NCBI GenBank assembly: GCA_012729675.1
Contig: JAAYCR010000018.1
Location: 1-64,000 of the forward strand
From: Phycisphaerae bacterium
Lineage (GTDB): Bacteria > Planctomycetota > Phycisphaerae > Sedimentisphaerales > Anaerohalosphaeraceae
Direction: 5' to 3'
Length of the DNA: 64,000 nt
Part shown: positions 54,683-62,299 of the stretch, piece by piece
Numbering within the stretch: the stretch's first letter is position 1
Layout of the letters: every line of letters starts with the position of its first letter
Translations under genes and position numbers: made by a program
The notes under the pieces: generated by a model
Database searches by the model: none
Told to the model about the DNA's origin: nothing
Seen by the model: only the letters and a program-made list of their open reading frames with translations

Positions 54683-54884
54683 AGATCATCTCCAAACAGA
54701 ACAACCGTGGTGCGACTTGTGCCGCTCGTCCTCTCTTATCGTCATTATTGGGTTGTTCGGTTGAATATTTCTAATTAGCACACAATAAGGATATGCAAAG
54801 GGCAGAATTAAGCCTTGCGGTATCCGTGGTTTATGGCGACTTCTCTGCCTAATAGACAGAGCTTGTGTGTTTTTTGTGCGTCGG

Positions 54885-56249
54885 TTAGAGACGATAATAC
54901 TGTTCCCACTCTTTTCGTGGAGGCGGCCCGGCCAGCAAGGCATTGGCGGCCTTATCGTTGGTAATCTGTTTGCTTTCCGGGTCGAAGATCAGCGTCTCGG
55001 CGGTTTGCTGGGCAATTTTCCCCAAGCAGAACATCTGGGTCAGCGGCCCGGCCACATCCAGCGACGAACGGCATTCTTCCTGCCCCTTAACCGACAACAG
55101 GAAATTGATGTGATGATCTGATGCGTCCAGTGAGAGCCGGGGAAGATCGGGTTGCAGTTCGACGCGTTTACTTTCGGGAATAATCCGCAATGGGTCGTGG
55201 TGCGTACCGCCGTAAAACGTCAGATTTTTGGAATATATCAGCTTGCCGTTGGTCTGGAGACGGCGTCCTTCCAGCTCCGGCGGCGTTTCAGGGCGATTCT
55301 CCGTTCCATCGTACCAGAAGACTTCGACCGGGGGCTTGTCGCCGCGCGCGGGAAAGTCAAAACGAAGCGTCGTGGCCTGCGGGAAAATAAATTCACTGTG
55401 ACCGTCCACCCGCTCCGGCTCGACTTTTGTCGGCAACCCCAGATCGAGGAAGCGGTGAGCCGTATCCAGAATATGCGCCCCCCAGTCGCCCAACGCGCCG
55501 TTGCCGTAGTAGAACCAACTGCGCCACTCGGCCGGATGATACAAACGGCTGAACGGCTTCATTTCGAGGCCGGCATGCCAGAGGTCCCAATCCAGTGTTT
55601 GCGGCACCGGTTCGCCGTCGGGATAGCTTTCAATCTTCCAGCCATGCCATCGCCGCGGGCTGTTCATAAAGGCCACTACCCGGGTGACATCTTTAATGAT
55701 ACCGGCCTCCGTCCAAGCCTTAAATTGATGGTAATTGGCGCCGGAATGTCCCTGGTTGCCCATTTGTGCGACGACGTTATGCTTTTTCGCCGCCGCCATC
55801 AGAAGCTCACATTCCTGAAACGTATTGGCCAGCGGCTTTTCAATGTAGATATGCTTACCGAGGGCCATTGCCATCATCGCAATCGGAAAATGGGAATGAT
55901 CCGGCGTGCCGATGGTCACCGCGTCGATCTGGCTGCCCATTGCGTCGAACATCTTCCGGAAATCCTGAAATCGCCTGGCGTCGGGAAATTGTTCAAGTGT
56001 CTGAGCAGTCAATCGGCTTCCCATATCCACATCGCAGACCGCAACAACATTGGTATGTTCAGAGCCGCCGATGGCTCTTGCGATATCGCCGCCCCTGTTG
56101 CCAAGGCCCACACAGGCCAAGTTGATTTTCTCATTGGCCGATATTTTTTTGGCGTTGGCCAAACTCGCGCGCAGCAGAGACGGGCTAAGAGATACCGCCA
56201 CGGCACTTGACAAAAAAGCTCGACGATTCACATTATTGAAGCTGATCAT
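54885..56249 (-). CDS. Gfo/Idh/MocA-family oxidoreductase with twin-arginine signal
   Basis: This is an NAD(P)-dependent sugar oxidoreductase-type protein. The N-terminus NRRAFLSSAVAVSLSPSLL is a twin-arginine export signal. The Rossmann fold follows (ACVGLGNRGGDIARA), then the catalytic-site motif IYIEKPLA, with GNQGHSG and GALGDWGAHILD in the C-terminal domain. Exported members of this family are heavily expanded in planctomycetes and related bacteria and are linked to carbohydrate breakdown. AGGA lies 8 bases before the ATG. Substrate and cofactor are not predictable. Confidence 0.93.
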   Translation of the reverse strand: MISFNNVNRRAFLSSAVAVSLSPSLLRASLANAKKISANEKINLACVGLGNRGGDIARAIGGSEHTNVVAVCDVDMGSRLTAQTLEQFPDARRFQDFRKMFDAMGSQIDAVTIGTPDHSHFPIAMMAMALGKHIYIEKPLANTFQECELLMAAAKKHNVVAQMGNQGHSGANYHQFKAWTEAGIIKDVTRVVAFMNSPRRWHGWKIESYPDGEPVPQTLDWDLWHAGLEMKPFSRLYHPAEWRSWFYYGNGALGDWGAHILDTAHRFLDLGLPTKVEPERVDGHSEFIFPQATTLRFDFPARGDKPPVEVFWYDGTENRPETPPELEGRRLQTNGKLIYSKNLTFYGGTHHDPLRIIPESKRVELQPDLPRLSLDASDHHINFLLSVKGQEECRSSLDVAGPLTQMFCLGKIAQQTAETLIFDPESKQITNDKAANALLAGPPPRKEWEQYYRL

Positions 56250-56511
56250 TGTCGTGTTCCTGATTTCTGCGGTTCCAATTTATTTGAAGAGTACGGATAA
56301 TCAATATATGTTATGATCTTTTTCACGAGATCACGGTTCGTTTTTGAGTTCTTGAACGTCTATGTCTTTTATTAATTATTGATTACACATTTCCCACAAA
56401 AAATTATACCATCCGCCCGGCGGAATTCAATGCAAATATTGACAACGGTGGTTTTTTTATTCTGCGTGGACTTCGTGAAAAGCACTGTACAGTGTGTTTT
56501 TGACATTCGTT
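56250..56511. other. Spacer between the PBP4-like and oxidoreductase genes
   Basis: This AT-rich stretch of 262 bases contains the 12-base palindrome CACTGTACAGTG (56483-56494) just after the PBP4-like gene. It may form a weak hairpin. No gene is seen. Confidence 0.4.
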
Positions 56512-57900
56512 TTAGAAGGTTCCGTCGAAGATGGCCTTTGTGATGTCATTGATGGCGGTTCTGGTTTCGGAATTACCGCCTTCTGTCAGGATGGAAAAAA
56601 TGATGTCGCCGCGAAGGGTTCGACAGATGCCAGAGAAAGTGCGGACGTTGGCAATGTAACCGGTTTTGCCATTAATTTTGCCGCGGTAGGGGGGGTGCTG
56701 GAAGAATCGCTGGATCGTTCCGTCGTTTCCCGCCTCCGCTAAAGTTGCCAGATAGCGGTCGGCGTAGGGCTTTTGGTATATATCCTGCAGAACGGCGACG
56801 AGGACATTACAGGAGAGGCGGTTATTTCGGCTCAACCCGCTGCCGTCATCCAGCGTGAATTGTGCATCGTCCACACCGAGGGCATTCAGATAACGCTCAA
56901 CAAGCTTAAGACCGTGCGGCCATTCACCGTTGATGCGGCCTTGTGTGTGTTCAGCGGAGATGGTTTTAATCAGGCTTTCGGCGGCCAAGCCGAGGCTGTC
57001 TTTATTGCAACGGTCGAGAACATCCCAGATGGAATTCGAGAAGGTGTGCACTATCTTGAGGTCGGTTTCCTGTTGGATGTACTTCTGGACGATTTGACCG
57101 CTGATGGTGATGCCGGCATCTCGCAGATGCCGTACCAGCAGATTGGCAAACAGACCAGCAGGCCGTTCGATGGCCAAGTCAAAGCCGGCGGATTGATTGA
57201 GATTGCCGCGGATAGAGATGCGATTGGCCGTTGTGGTGCGATACCCGCCGATGGCGCTGTTGCCGCTGGTGATGAGTTGGAGTTGGTTGATAAGAGTCAG
57301 ATAGTTGTTGTCGGGATCCATTCGCAAAACGGCGGCGCTGGCCTGTCGGGAGGCGGTGATGCGAACGCAGTTGCGGTTGTAATTAAGGCCGCTGGTCTCA
57401 CAGGCATACCACTGATTAAGTTGGTCGGCGGGCCATGAGGGATGGACGCGGTTGAGATCGAAGAAAAAGCTGTCGATGATGACATCGTCGAAGCGGGTCA
57501 AACCACGATCTTTGAGCAGTTGGACGATGTGTTCAAATATCCAGCCGGGGTTGCGGTCGTGACGCTGGTCGATCTGTGGATCGCCGAGGACGGGATCACC
57601 GCCGCCGATAACGACAAGGTTATTGCCGAGAAGGGCGATGCGCGTCTTGAATTGGTAATCGGGGCCGAGATAATGCAGCGCCGATGCGGATGCGGTCAGC
57701 TTCATATTTGAGGCGGGAATCATCGGCTTATCCGCATTCCGGTGGTAGAGGATTTTGCCGTCGTCAGCGCTGACCGCAAGGATGGCAAACTCGGCGTTTC
57801 GCTGATCAGCGCGGTTGATGATCTGCGAAATCGTATTGGCTTGTCCCGCCGCGTAAAGCGACAGAAGAATAATGAGTTGTAGGTATATGCGTTTCATCAT
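56512..57900 (-). CDS. dacB: PBP4-like D-alanyl-D-alanine carboxypeptidase
   Basis: This is a periplasmic class C low-molecular-mass penicillin-binding protein acting on peptidoglycan peptides. A signal peptide (1-21) is followed by the SxxK box S64-N-M-K67 and the KTG box (412-414, NGKTGYIA). The second motif, normally SxN, reads S302-L-G304 in NKDSLGLAAES, so the Asn is replaced by Gly. The large insertion domain typical of DacB (about 95-260) is present, and 462 residues is normal. It lies 58 bases downstream of a response-regulator gene on the same strand and may be co-transcribed with it. Confidence 0.9.
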   Translation of the reverse strand: MMKRIYLQLIILLSLYAAGQANTISQIINRADQRNAEFAILAVSADDGKILYHRNADKPMIPASNMKLTASASALHYLGPDYQFKTRIALLGNNLVVIGGGDPVLGDPQIDQRHDRNPGWIFEHIVQLLKDRGLTRFDDVIIDSFFFDLNRVHPSWPADQLNQWYACETSGLNYNRNCVRITASRQASAAVLRMDPDNNYLTLINQLQLITSGNSAIGGYRTTTANRISIRGNLNQSAGFDLAIERPAGLFANLLVRHLRDAGITISGQIVQKYIQQETDLKIVHTFSNSIWDVLDRCNKDSLGLAAESLIKTISAEHTQGRINGEWPHGLKLVERYLNALGVDDAQFTLDDGSGLSRNNRLSCNVLVAVLQDIYQKPYADRYLATLAEAGNDGTIQRFFQHPPYRGKINGKTGYIANVRTFSGICRTLRGDIIFSILTEGGNSETRTAINDITKAIFDGTF

Positions 57901-57958
57901 GCGGATTTTTTAACATATTGCAGCGGGAGATTCAAGCCGAAGCCGAAAAAATTCAAAA

Positions 57959-58417
57959 TCAATTGAATTTTTTCGGGGCGATTTCGGGTATGGTTAGTCC
58001 CGGTGTGGTCAAAAAAGCGCCAAGCCGCTCCATTGTTTGCATAAATTTTTCATAGTTCGAGGGCTTGACGATGTAGCAATTACACCCGACTTGATAACAG
58101 TGATTGATCTCGCTCGGATCGTCGGTGGTGGTGAGCATAAAAATGGGAATTCTTTTAAGGATGGGATGGGATTTGATCTTTTCCAGCACCGTAATGCCGT
58201 CCATTTTCGGCATTCGAATATCCAGCAGAATCAGCAGAGGACGGTGGACATTTTCGGATTCGCAGGACTTGCCGTTTTCGAGAAAATCCAGAACTTCCTG
58301 GCCGTCTCGGAAACGCATGATGGGTTCGGTAATACCACCCCTGAGGAGATTACGCTCGATCAAAGCAAAATGCCCGTCATCATCTTCGGCAACCAGAATC
58401 ATTGCTTGGGTGCTCAT
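57959..58417 (-). CDS. Stand-alone response regulator receiver (Rcp1-like)
   Basis: This single receiver domain of 152 residues has no output domain. The acidic pair Asp12-Asp13, phosphoacceptor Asp66 (LLDIRMPKMDG), Thr97 region and Lys118 (YIVKPSN) are in place. The insertion before Asp66 and the C-terminal tail resemble Rcp1-type regulators that work with phytochrome-like or hybrid histidine kinases. AAAGGGC lies 8 bases before the ATG. No kinase is in the window. The next gene on the strand is the PBP4-like peptidase, but a functional link is only inferred. Confidence 0.92.
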   Translation of the reverse strand: MSTQAMILVAEDDDGHFALIERNLLRGGITEPIMRFRDGQEVLDFLENGKSCESENVHRPLLILLDIRMPKMDGITVLEKIKSHPILKRIPIFMLTTTDDPSEINHCYQVGCNCYIVKPSNYEKFMQTMERLGAFLTTPGLTIPEIAPKKFN

Positions 58418-58635
58418 ATCAAAGCCCTTTATTTTGTAGGATCGTTATGTTGCCTGATAAACGTTTCCTTGGAACAAGATATTGCATTTTTCGGCAAATT
58501 TCAATATCGATTATCAAACATTTTAGTAAAAAATATACAACGCTGAAAATAAACGATAAGTCATTTTTAATAAATGAATTATGTTTAATTCAAATAGGCG
58601 CATGAAAAAGTCTTGTTTTTCTTAAACAAGCCGTC
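58418..58635. other. Divergent spacer between the response regulator and pyrKD
   Basis: This AT-rich region contains no gene. The pyrKD promoter begins at 58636. Confidence 0.4.
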
Positions 58636-58664
58636 TTGACAGCGTCCGGCCAGACTGATATAGT
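58636..58664 (+). promoter_or_regulatory. Sigma70 promoter of pyrKD
   Basis: TTGACA (58636-58641), a 17-base spacer and TATAGT (58659-58664). Near consensus, it drives a leader of about 120 bases before pyrK. Confidence 0.8.
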
Positions 58665-58693
58665 CTAATCTGTAAGGGAGTGATAAAACGAGC

Positions 58694-58747
58694 ATGATTT
58701 TGTCGGCTTTCTTTGCCGTGGCGGGCTTCCGGAATGTCAGTGGATGA
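58694..58747 (+). CDS. Putative pyrKD leader peptide
   Basis: This 17-codon frame (MILSAFFAVAGFRNVSG) lies in the leader. It runs through the left arm of the attenuator hairpin and stops at TGA 58745-58747 inside the loop. The first codons contain U-rich runs (ATTTTG, CTTTCTTT). AAGGGAG lies about 14 bases before the ATG, rather far. The geometry resembles the pyrBI and pyrE leaders of enteric bacteria. Confidence 0.45.
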   Translation: MILSAFFAVAGFRNVSG

Positions 58748-58767
58748 ATGTTCCGGAAGCTTTTTTT
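58725..58767 (+). terminator. Intrinsic terminator in the pyrKD leader (attenuator)
   Basis: GCTTCCGGAA (58725-58734) pairs perfectly with TTCCGGAAGC (58751-58760), followed at once by seven T. It lies between a strong promoter and pyrK on the same strand, so read-through must be regulated. Confidence 0.78.
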
Positions 58768-58792
58768 ACATAAGTCCTTTAGGGAAAACACG

Positions 58793-59752
58793 ATGGAAAA
58801 TGGGGTCGCCGTCAGACATAAGGGGGTTTTCACGGCTGAGGTGTTGAGCAATCAGCAAATCCGCGAATGCTATTATCGCCTGAATCTAGTCTTGGACCCC
58901 ATCGGCAGCCGCTTTTTTGAGCATGTGGTGCCGGGCCAATTCCTTGAGATTGACCTGTCCGGGCTTTCGCTTCCGCCGGAGCGGCACATTCCCGCTGAAT
59001 TGCGCGATATTGCGGCCAGACAGGTGCTGTTACGCCGGCCGTTCAGCTTTTCAGATGTGGTGACGACCCCGACACAGGATGGACCGTGCGTAAAGCTGGA
59101 GATTGTGTATTGTGTGCTGGGGCCGGCGACTCTGCGAATGATGACGCTCAAGAGCGGCGATGTGCTGAGCCTGATCGGGCCGTTGGGCAACGGATTTAAG
59201 ATTTTCCAAACGCTCAAGCTGGCGGTGTTGATCGCCGGCGGGATGGGGGCACCGCCGCTGCTGCATCTGGGCGGGTATCTGCGACGGCATTTTCCGGCCG
59301 TGGAGACGATCTGCTTTGCGGGGGCCAGAAGCTGTGAGGATTTGCCGTTTACGCTGAAGATTGGCAATTTGACAGGGCTGGTGGTGGATGAGTTTGATAC
59401 GCTGGGGGTCGCCTCGCAGGTCGCCACGGACGACGGTTCGGCGGGGTTTAAGGGATTTGTGACTGATTGTGTACGGCACTGGCTGGAGAATCATACCATA
59501 AAGCCTGAAGAGACAATGATTTTTGCGTGCGGTCCGGAGCCGATGCTGGCCGGGGCGGCGCGGCTGGCGGCGGATTTCGGGCTGGCCTGCCAGGTGAGCA
59601 TGGAGCGGATGATGGCCTGCGGCATCGGGCTGTGCCAGAGCTGTGCGATTGAGGTCAACAAAGGCAAGGCCGACGAGACGGAATATAAGCTGTGCTGCAA
59701 GGATGGGCCGGTGTTTGACAGTCGAAACGTCATTTTTCAGGTGCAGCCATGA
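58793..59752 (+). CDS. pyrK: Dihydroorotate dehydrogenase electron-transfer subunit PyrK
   Basis: PyrK passes electrons from dihydroorotate dehydrogenase 1B to NAD+. The FAD barrel (VLLRRPFSFSDV), the nucleotide fold (VLIAGGMGAPPLLHL) and the C-terminal [2Fe-2S] site C-x4-C-x2-C plus Cys (MACGIGLCQSC, KLCCKDGPVFDS) are complete. The start is ATG 58793 with AGGGA at 7-base spacing; an earlier ATG at 58748 lies inside the attenuator hairpin and is poorly placed. The gene overlaps pyrD by 4 bases. It is preceded by a promoter, a leader ORF and a terminator. At 319 residues it is longer than Bacillus PyrK, mostly in the N-terminal barrel. Confidence 0.95.
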   Translation: MENGVAVRHKGVFTAEVLSNQQIRECYYRLNLVLDPIGSRFFEHVVPGQFLEIDLSGLSLPPERHIPAELRDIAARQVLLRRPFSFSDVVTTPTQDGPCVKLEIVYCVLGPATLRMMTLKSGDVLSLIGPLGNGFKIFQTLKLAVLIAGGMGAPPLLHLGGYLRRHFPAVETICFAGARSCEDLPFTLKIGNLTGLVVDEFDTLGVASQVATDDGSAGFKGFVTDCVRHWLENHTIKPEETMIFACGPEPMLAGAARLAADFGLACQVSMERMMACGIGLCQSCAIEVNKGKADETEYKLCCKDGPVFDSRNVIFQVQP

Positions 59753-60681
59753 CCGAGCAGATTGATTTGACGGTGGATTTTGCCGGCATTATGCTGGCCA
59801 ACCCGGTGCTGACGGCCTCCGGGACGTGCGGCTACGCCGATGAACTTACGGAGTTTATGGATGTGGCGGGTCTGGGGGGGGTGGTGACCAAGAGCATTAC
59901 CCTTGCGCCGCGCAAGGGCAATCCGACGCCGCGTATCGTCGAGACGGATGCGGGGATGCTTAACGCCATCGGGCTGGCCAATATCGGGCTGGAGCGGTTC
60001 GTCAGCGAAAAGATTCCGGTGCTCCAGCGGCTGGGGACGGCGGTGTTCGTCAATGTGGCCGGGCAGATGATCGAAGATTATGTCGCGGTGGCCGAGCGGC
60101 TGGCGCAGGAAAAGGTCGTTTCAGGGCTGGAACTGAACATCAGTTGTCCCAATGTCAAACAAGGCGGCATCAGTTTCGGCACAGATCCGACATTGATCCG
60201 TGAGATTATCGGCGCGGTCAAAAAAGTCTGCGGCGATAAGCCGCTGATTGTCAAGCTGACGCCGACGGTTACGGATATTAGTGCGACGGCGCGGGCGGCG
60301 GTCGAGGCCGGAGCCGATGCACTGAGCATGGTCAATACCTTCACGGCAATGGTCATCGACATCGAGACGCGGCGGCCCGTGCTGGCCAATCGAACGGGAG
60401 GTCTAAGCGGCCCGGCCATCAAGCCGATTGCCGTTTATCTGGTCAATCGTGTCTATCAGGAAGTCGCCAAACCGGCGGGCATCCCGATTCTCGGCGGCGG
60501 CGGCATCCGCAACGCGACCGACGCGGTCGAATTCATGATCGCCGGCGCTAGCGCAGTCACCATCGGCACGGCAACCTTCATCCAGCCCAATACCGCCCTG
60601 CACATTATCGACGGCATCCGGCAGTACTGCACACGTAAAGGCATCCGATCTGTCGCTGAACTGACCGGAACCCTGCGATAA
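59749..60681 (+). CDS. pyrD: Dihydroorotate dehydrogenase 1B catalytic subunit
   Basis: PyrD oxidises dihydroorotate to orotate in pyrimidine synthesis, using FMN. The class 1 catalytic Cys133 is in LELNISCPNVKQGG, marking the NAD-linked 1B form that needs PyrK. The FMN site reads PILGGGGIRNATDAVEFM. The length of 310 residues is normal. The ATG overlaps the pyrK stop (ATGA), so the subunits are made together. No other pyrimidine gene is in the window. Confidence 0.97.
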   Translation: MTEQIDLTVDFAGIMLANPVLTASGTCGYADELTEFMDVAGLGGVVTKSITLAPRKGNPTPRIVETDAGMLNAIGLANIGLERFVSEKIPVLQRLGTAVFVNVAGQMIEDYVAVAERLAQEKVVSGLELNISCPNVKQGGISFGTDPTLIREIIGAVKKVCGDKPLIVKLTPTVTDISATARAAVEAGADALSMVNTFTAMVIDIETRRPVLANRTGGLSGPAIKPIAVYLVNRVYQEVAKPAGIPILGGGGIRNATDAVEFMIAGASAVTIGTATFIQPNTALHIIDGIRQYCTRKGIRSVAELTGTLR

Positions 60682-60866
60682 ACTTCATACTTCCTTTCGA
60701 CTATTTGGTTCTGAAACTTCTCTCCTTACAGTACCACGCCCTATCGGGCCCTCGCTTGTGTTAAAACCAATCGCACCCAAAAAATGCGCGCATTTTGATT
60801 TTGCACTTGCGCCATCCTGAATAGACGTCATAATAGGCACACCAAGGTCAATTTGAGGAGTCTATT
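60682..60866. other. Spacer before the transposase remnant
   Basis: This stretch contains the 16-base palindrome AAAATGCGCGCATTTT (60781-60796). No pyrD terminator is evident. The sequence before the transposase may hold an inverted-repeat end, but none was identified. Confidence 0.4.
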
Positions 60867-61506
60867 ATGAAGGTCGAACTGTATCACACAAGCACCGAAC
60901 TGAAGCGATTGTTTCGCCAAGAAAAGGGTATTCGCCTGGCTACCCGCGTTCGGGCGGTCTATCTGGCCCTGAAGCAGAAAACGGCACCGGAGATTGCCAC
61001 GTTGCTGGGCTACAGCCGCCGACAGGTTCAGGACTGGATATATGCTTACAACCAAAAGGGCCTGGACGGCTTAAAGGATGCGCCGGTCGAGGCACACGCG
61101 GCAAGCTGAATACCGATCAGCTCCAATGGCTCCGGCAGCGAATCGATGAAGTTCCGCGTCCCGAAGACGGCGTCTGTGTCCTGCGCGGCAAGGAGATTCA
61201 GCAGATTGTTCGTCAGCAGTTCAAGGTCCATTACAGCCTCAGTGCCATCTATAAACTATTGCACCGGTTGGGCTACAGTAATGTCTCCTCACGGCCGGAA
61301 CACCCCAAAGGTGATCCGCAGAGGCGTGAAACCTTTAAAAAAAAGTCTGTGATCAGATCCGGCAATTCCGTCTTGATCATCCTGGGATAAAGGTCCAGGT
61401 GTGGTTTCAGGATGAGGCCAGATTCGGGCAGCAGGGTACACTAAGCCGGCAATGGGCCTTAAAGGGGGACAACCGCAGCGTGGCACGCCATCTGTCTAAA
61501 ACCTGA
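60867..61506 (+). pseudogene. Decayed IS630-family transposase
   Basis: Three reading frames in series make up a truncated transposase. Frame 1 (60867-61109) is the N-terminal helix-turn-helix (EIATLLGYSRRQVQDWIYAY). After a shift near 61085-61100 comes WLRQRIDEVPRPEDGVC with SLSAIYKLLHRLGYS. A second shift at a run of eight A (near 61338) leads to the start of the DDE domain (VQVWFQDEARFGQQGTL), which ends at a stop at 61506. The rest of the DDE domain is missing. The shifts could be mutations; the A-run could also be a slippery site in the ancestral element. No terminal inverted repeats were recognised. Confidence 0.88.
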
Positions 61507-61725
61507 AAAAATCAAATCCATCTGCCGGGCAAAATACATTGAAAGCGCATTTATTTAGTGGGATAGGTATAAGTTCCTCGCCTTTATAGGGGGGGGATTG
61601 GGCGGGCGGCCATTGTCGTGTGAATGTGTCGTTAATTCAATAGGATTATGGCGTCTTTACATTTTGTGGGATTGGGGGTAAAATTCCGCTTGTCGAATGA
61701 CGATATTTTAACGATGGATGGAATG

Positions 61726-62034
61726 ATGGCAAATTCTGATATATTACGGTTGTTGTATGACTATTTCCCGACCGCGGTGAATACGGGGCAGTGTCTGGTG
61801 TTTATCAGCGAGGAGTCGAAGGTCGAGTTGTGGGAGCATCGCAACACGTCTTTCGGGCTGCTCAAGCAAACGACTCCGGGGATACGGGTGAAAATCTATA
61901 AAAAGACGCTTAACGGGGATTTTGTGCAGGGACATTATCAGGATTTTCAACTGGACTCGCTCAACGAACTGGCCCAGCAGGTCGAACGTTATATACAGAA
62001 TGCTGTCGGGCAGAATATCCGTGAAAACGTGTGA
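61726..62034 (+). CDS. Small hypothetical protein upstream of yggU
   Basis: This is a protein of about 102 residues (MANSDILRLLYDYFPTAV start) with an alternating strand and helix pattern (QCLVFISEESKVELWEH, GIRVKIYKKTLNG, LNELAQQVERYI). I do not recognise a family. Several in-frame starts are possible (61648, 61714, 61723, 61726); 61726 has GGA at 7-base spacing. Its end overlaps the yggU start by 14 bases, so it is translated together with yggU and the TPR gene. Confidence 0.65.
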   Translation: MANSDILRLLYDYFPTAVNTGQCLVFISEESKVELWEHRNTSFGLLKQTTPGIRVKIYKKTLNGDFVQGHYQDFQLDSLNELAQQVERYIQNAVGQNIRENV

Positions 62035-62299
62035 GTTCACCGTCAAGGTTGTTCCGGGCAGCAGCCGCACGGCGTATTGCGGGATGTATGGCGGGATGGT
62101 CAAGATCAAAGTGGCCGCGCCGCCGGAAAAGGGCAAGGCCAACACGGCGTTGGTCGATTATCTGGCCGGTGTGCTGGCGGTTAAGAAAACTGCGGTGAGC
62201 ATCGTATCGGGGCAGACCAGCCCGGTGAAACAGATTAGCGTCGAAGGGATTGAGAGCGACTATGTTAAAGCGTGTTTTGAGCGTTTTCAGATGGCCTGA
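62021..62299 (+). CDS. yggU: YggU/DUF167 family protein
   Basis: This small conserved protein (92 residues) has the DUF167 pattern: FTVKVVPGSSRTAY, IKVAAPPEKGKANTALVDYLA, and VSIVSGQTSPVKQISVEG. Its function is unknown in all bacteria. The start is GTG 62021 inside the end of the upstream gene, without a clear Shine-Dalgarno, so translation probably depends on coupling. Its 3' end overlaps the next gene by 38 bases. Confidence 0.85.
   Translation: MKTCEFTVKVVPGSSRTAYCGMYGGMVKIKVAAPPEKGKANTALVDYLAGVLAVKKTAVSIVSGQTSPVKQISVEGIESDYVKACFERFQMA

Noticed and set aside
58748-58792. Longer pyrK start at ATG 58748
   Set aside because: It would place the start inside the attenuator hairpin with a poor ribosome site; ATG 58793 has AGGGA at 7-base spacing.
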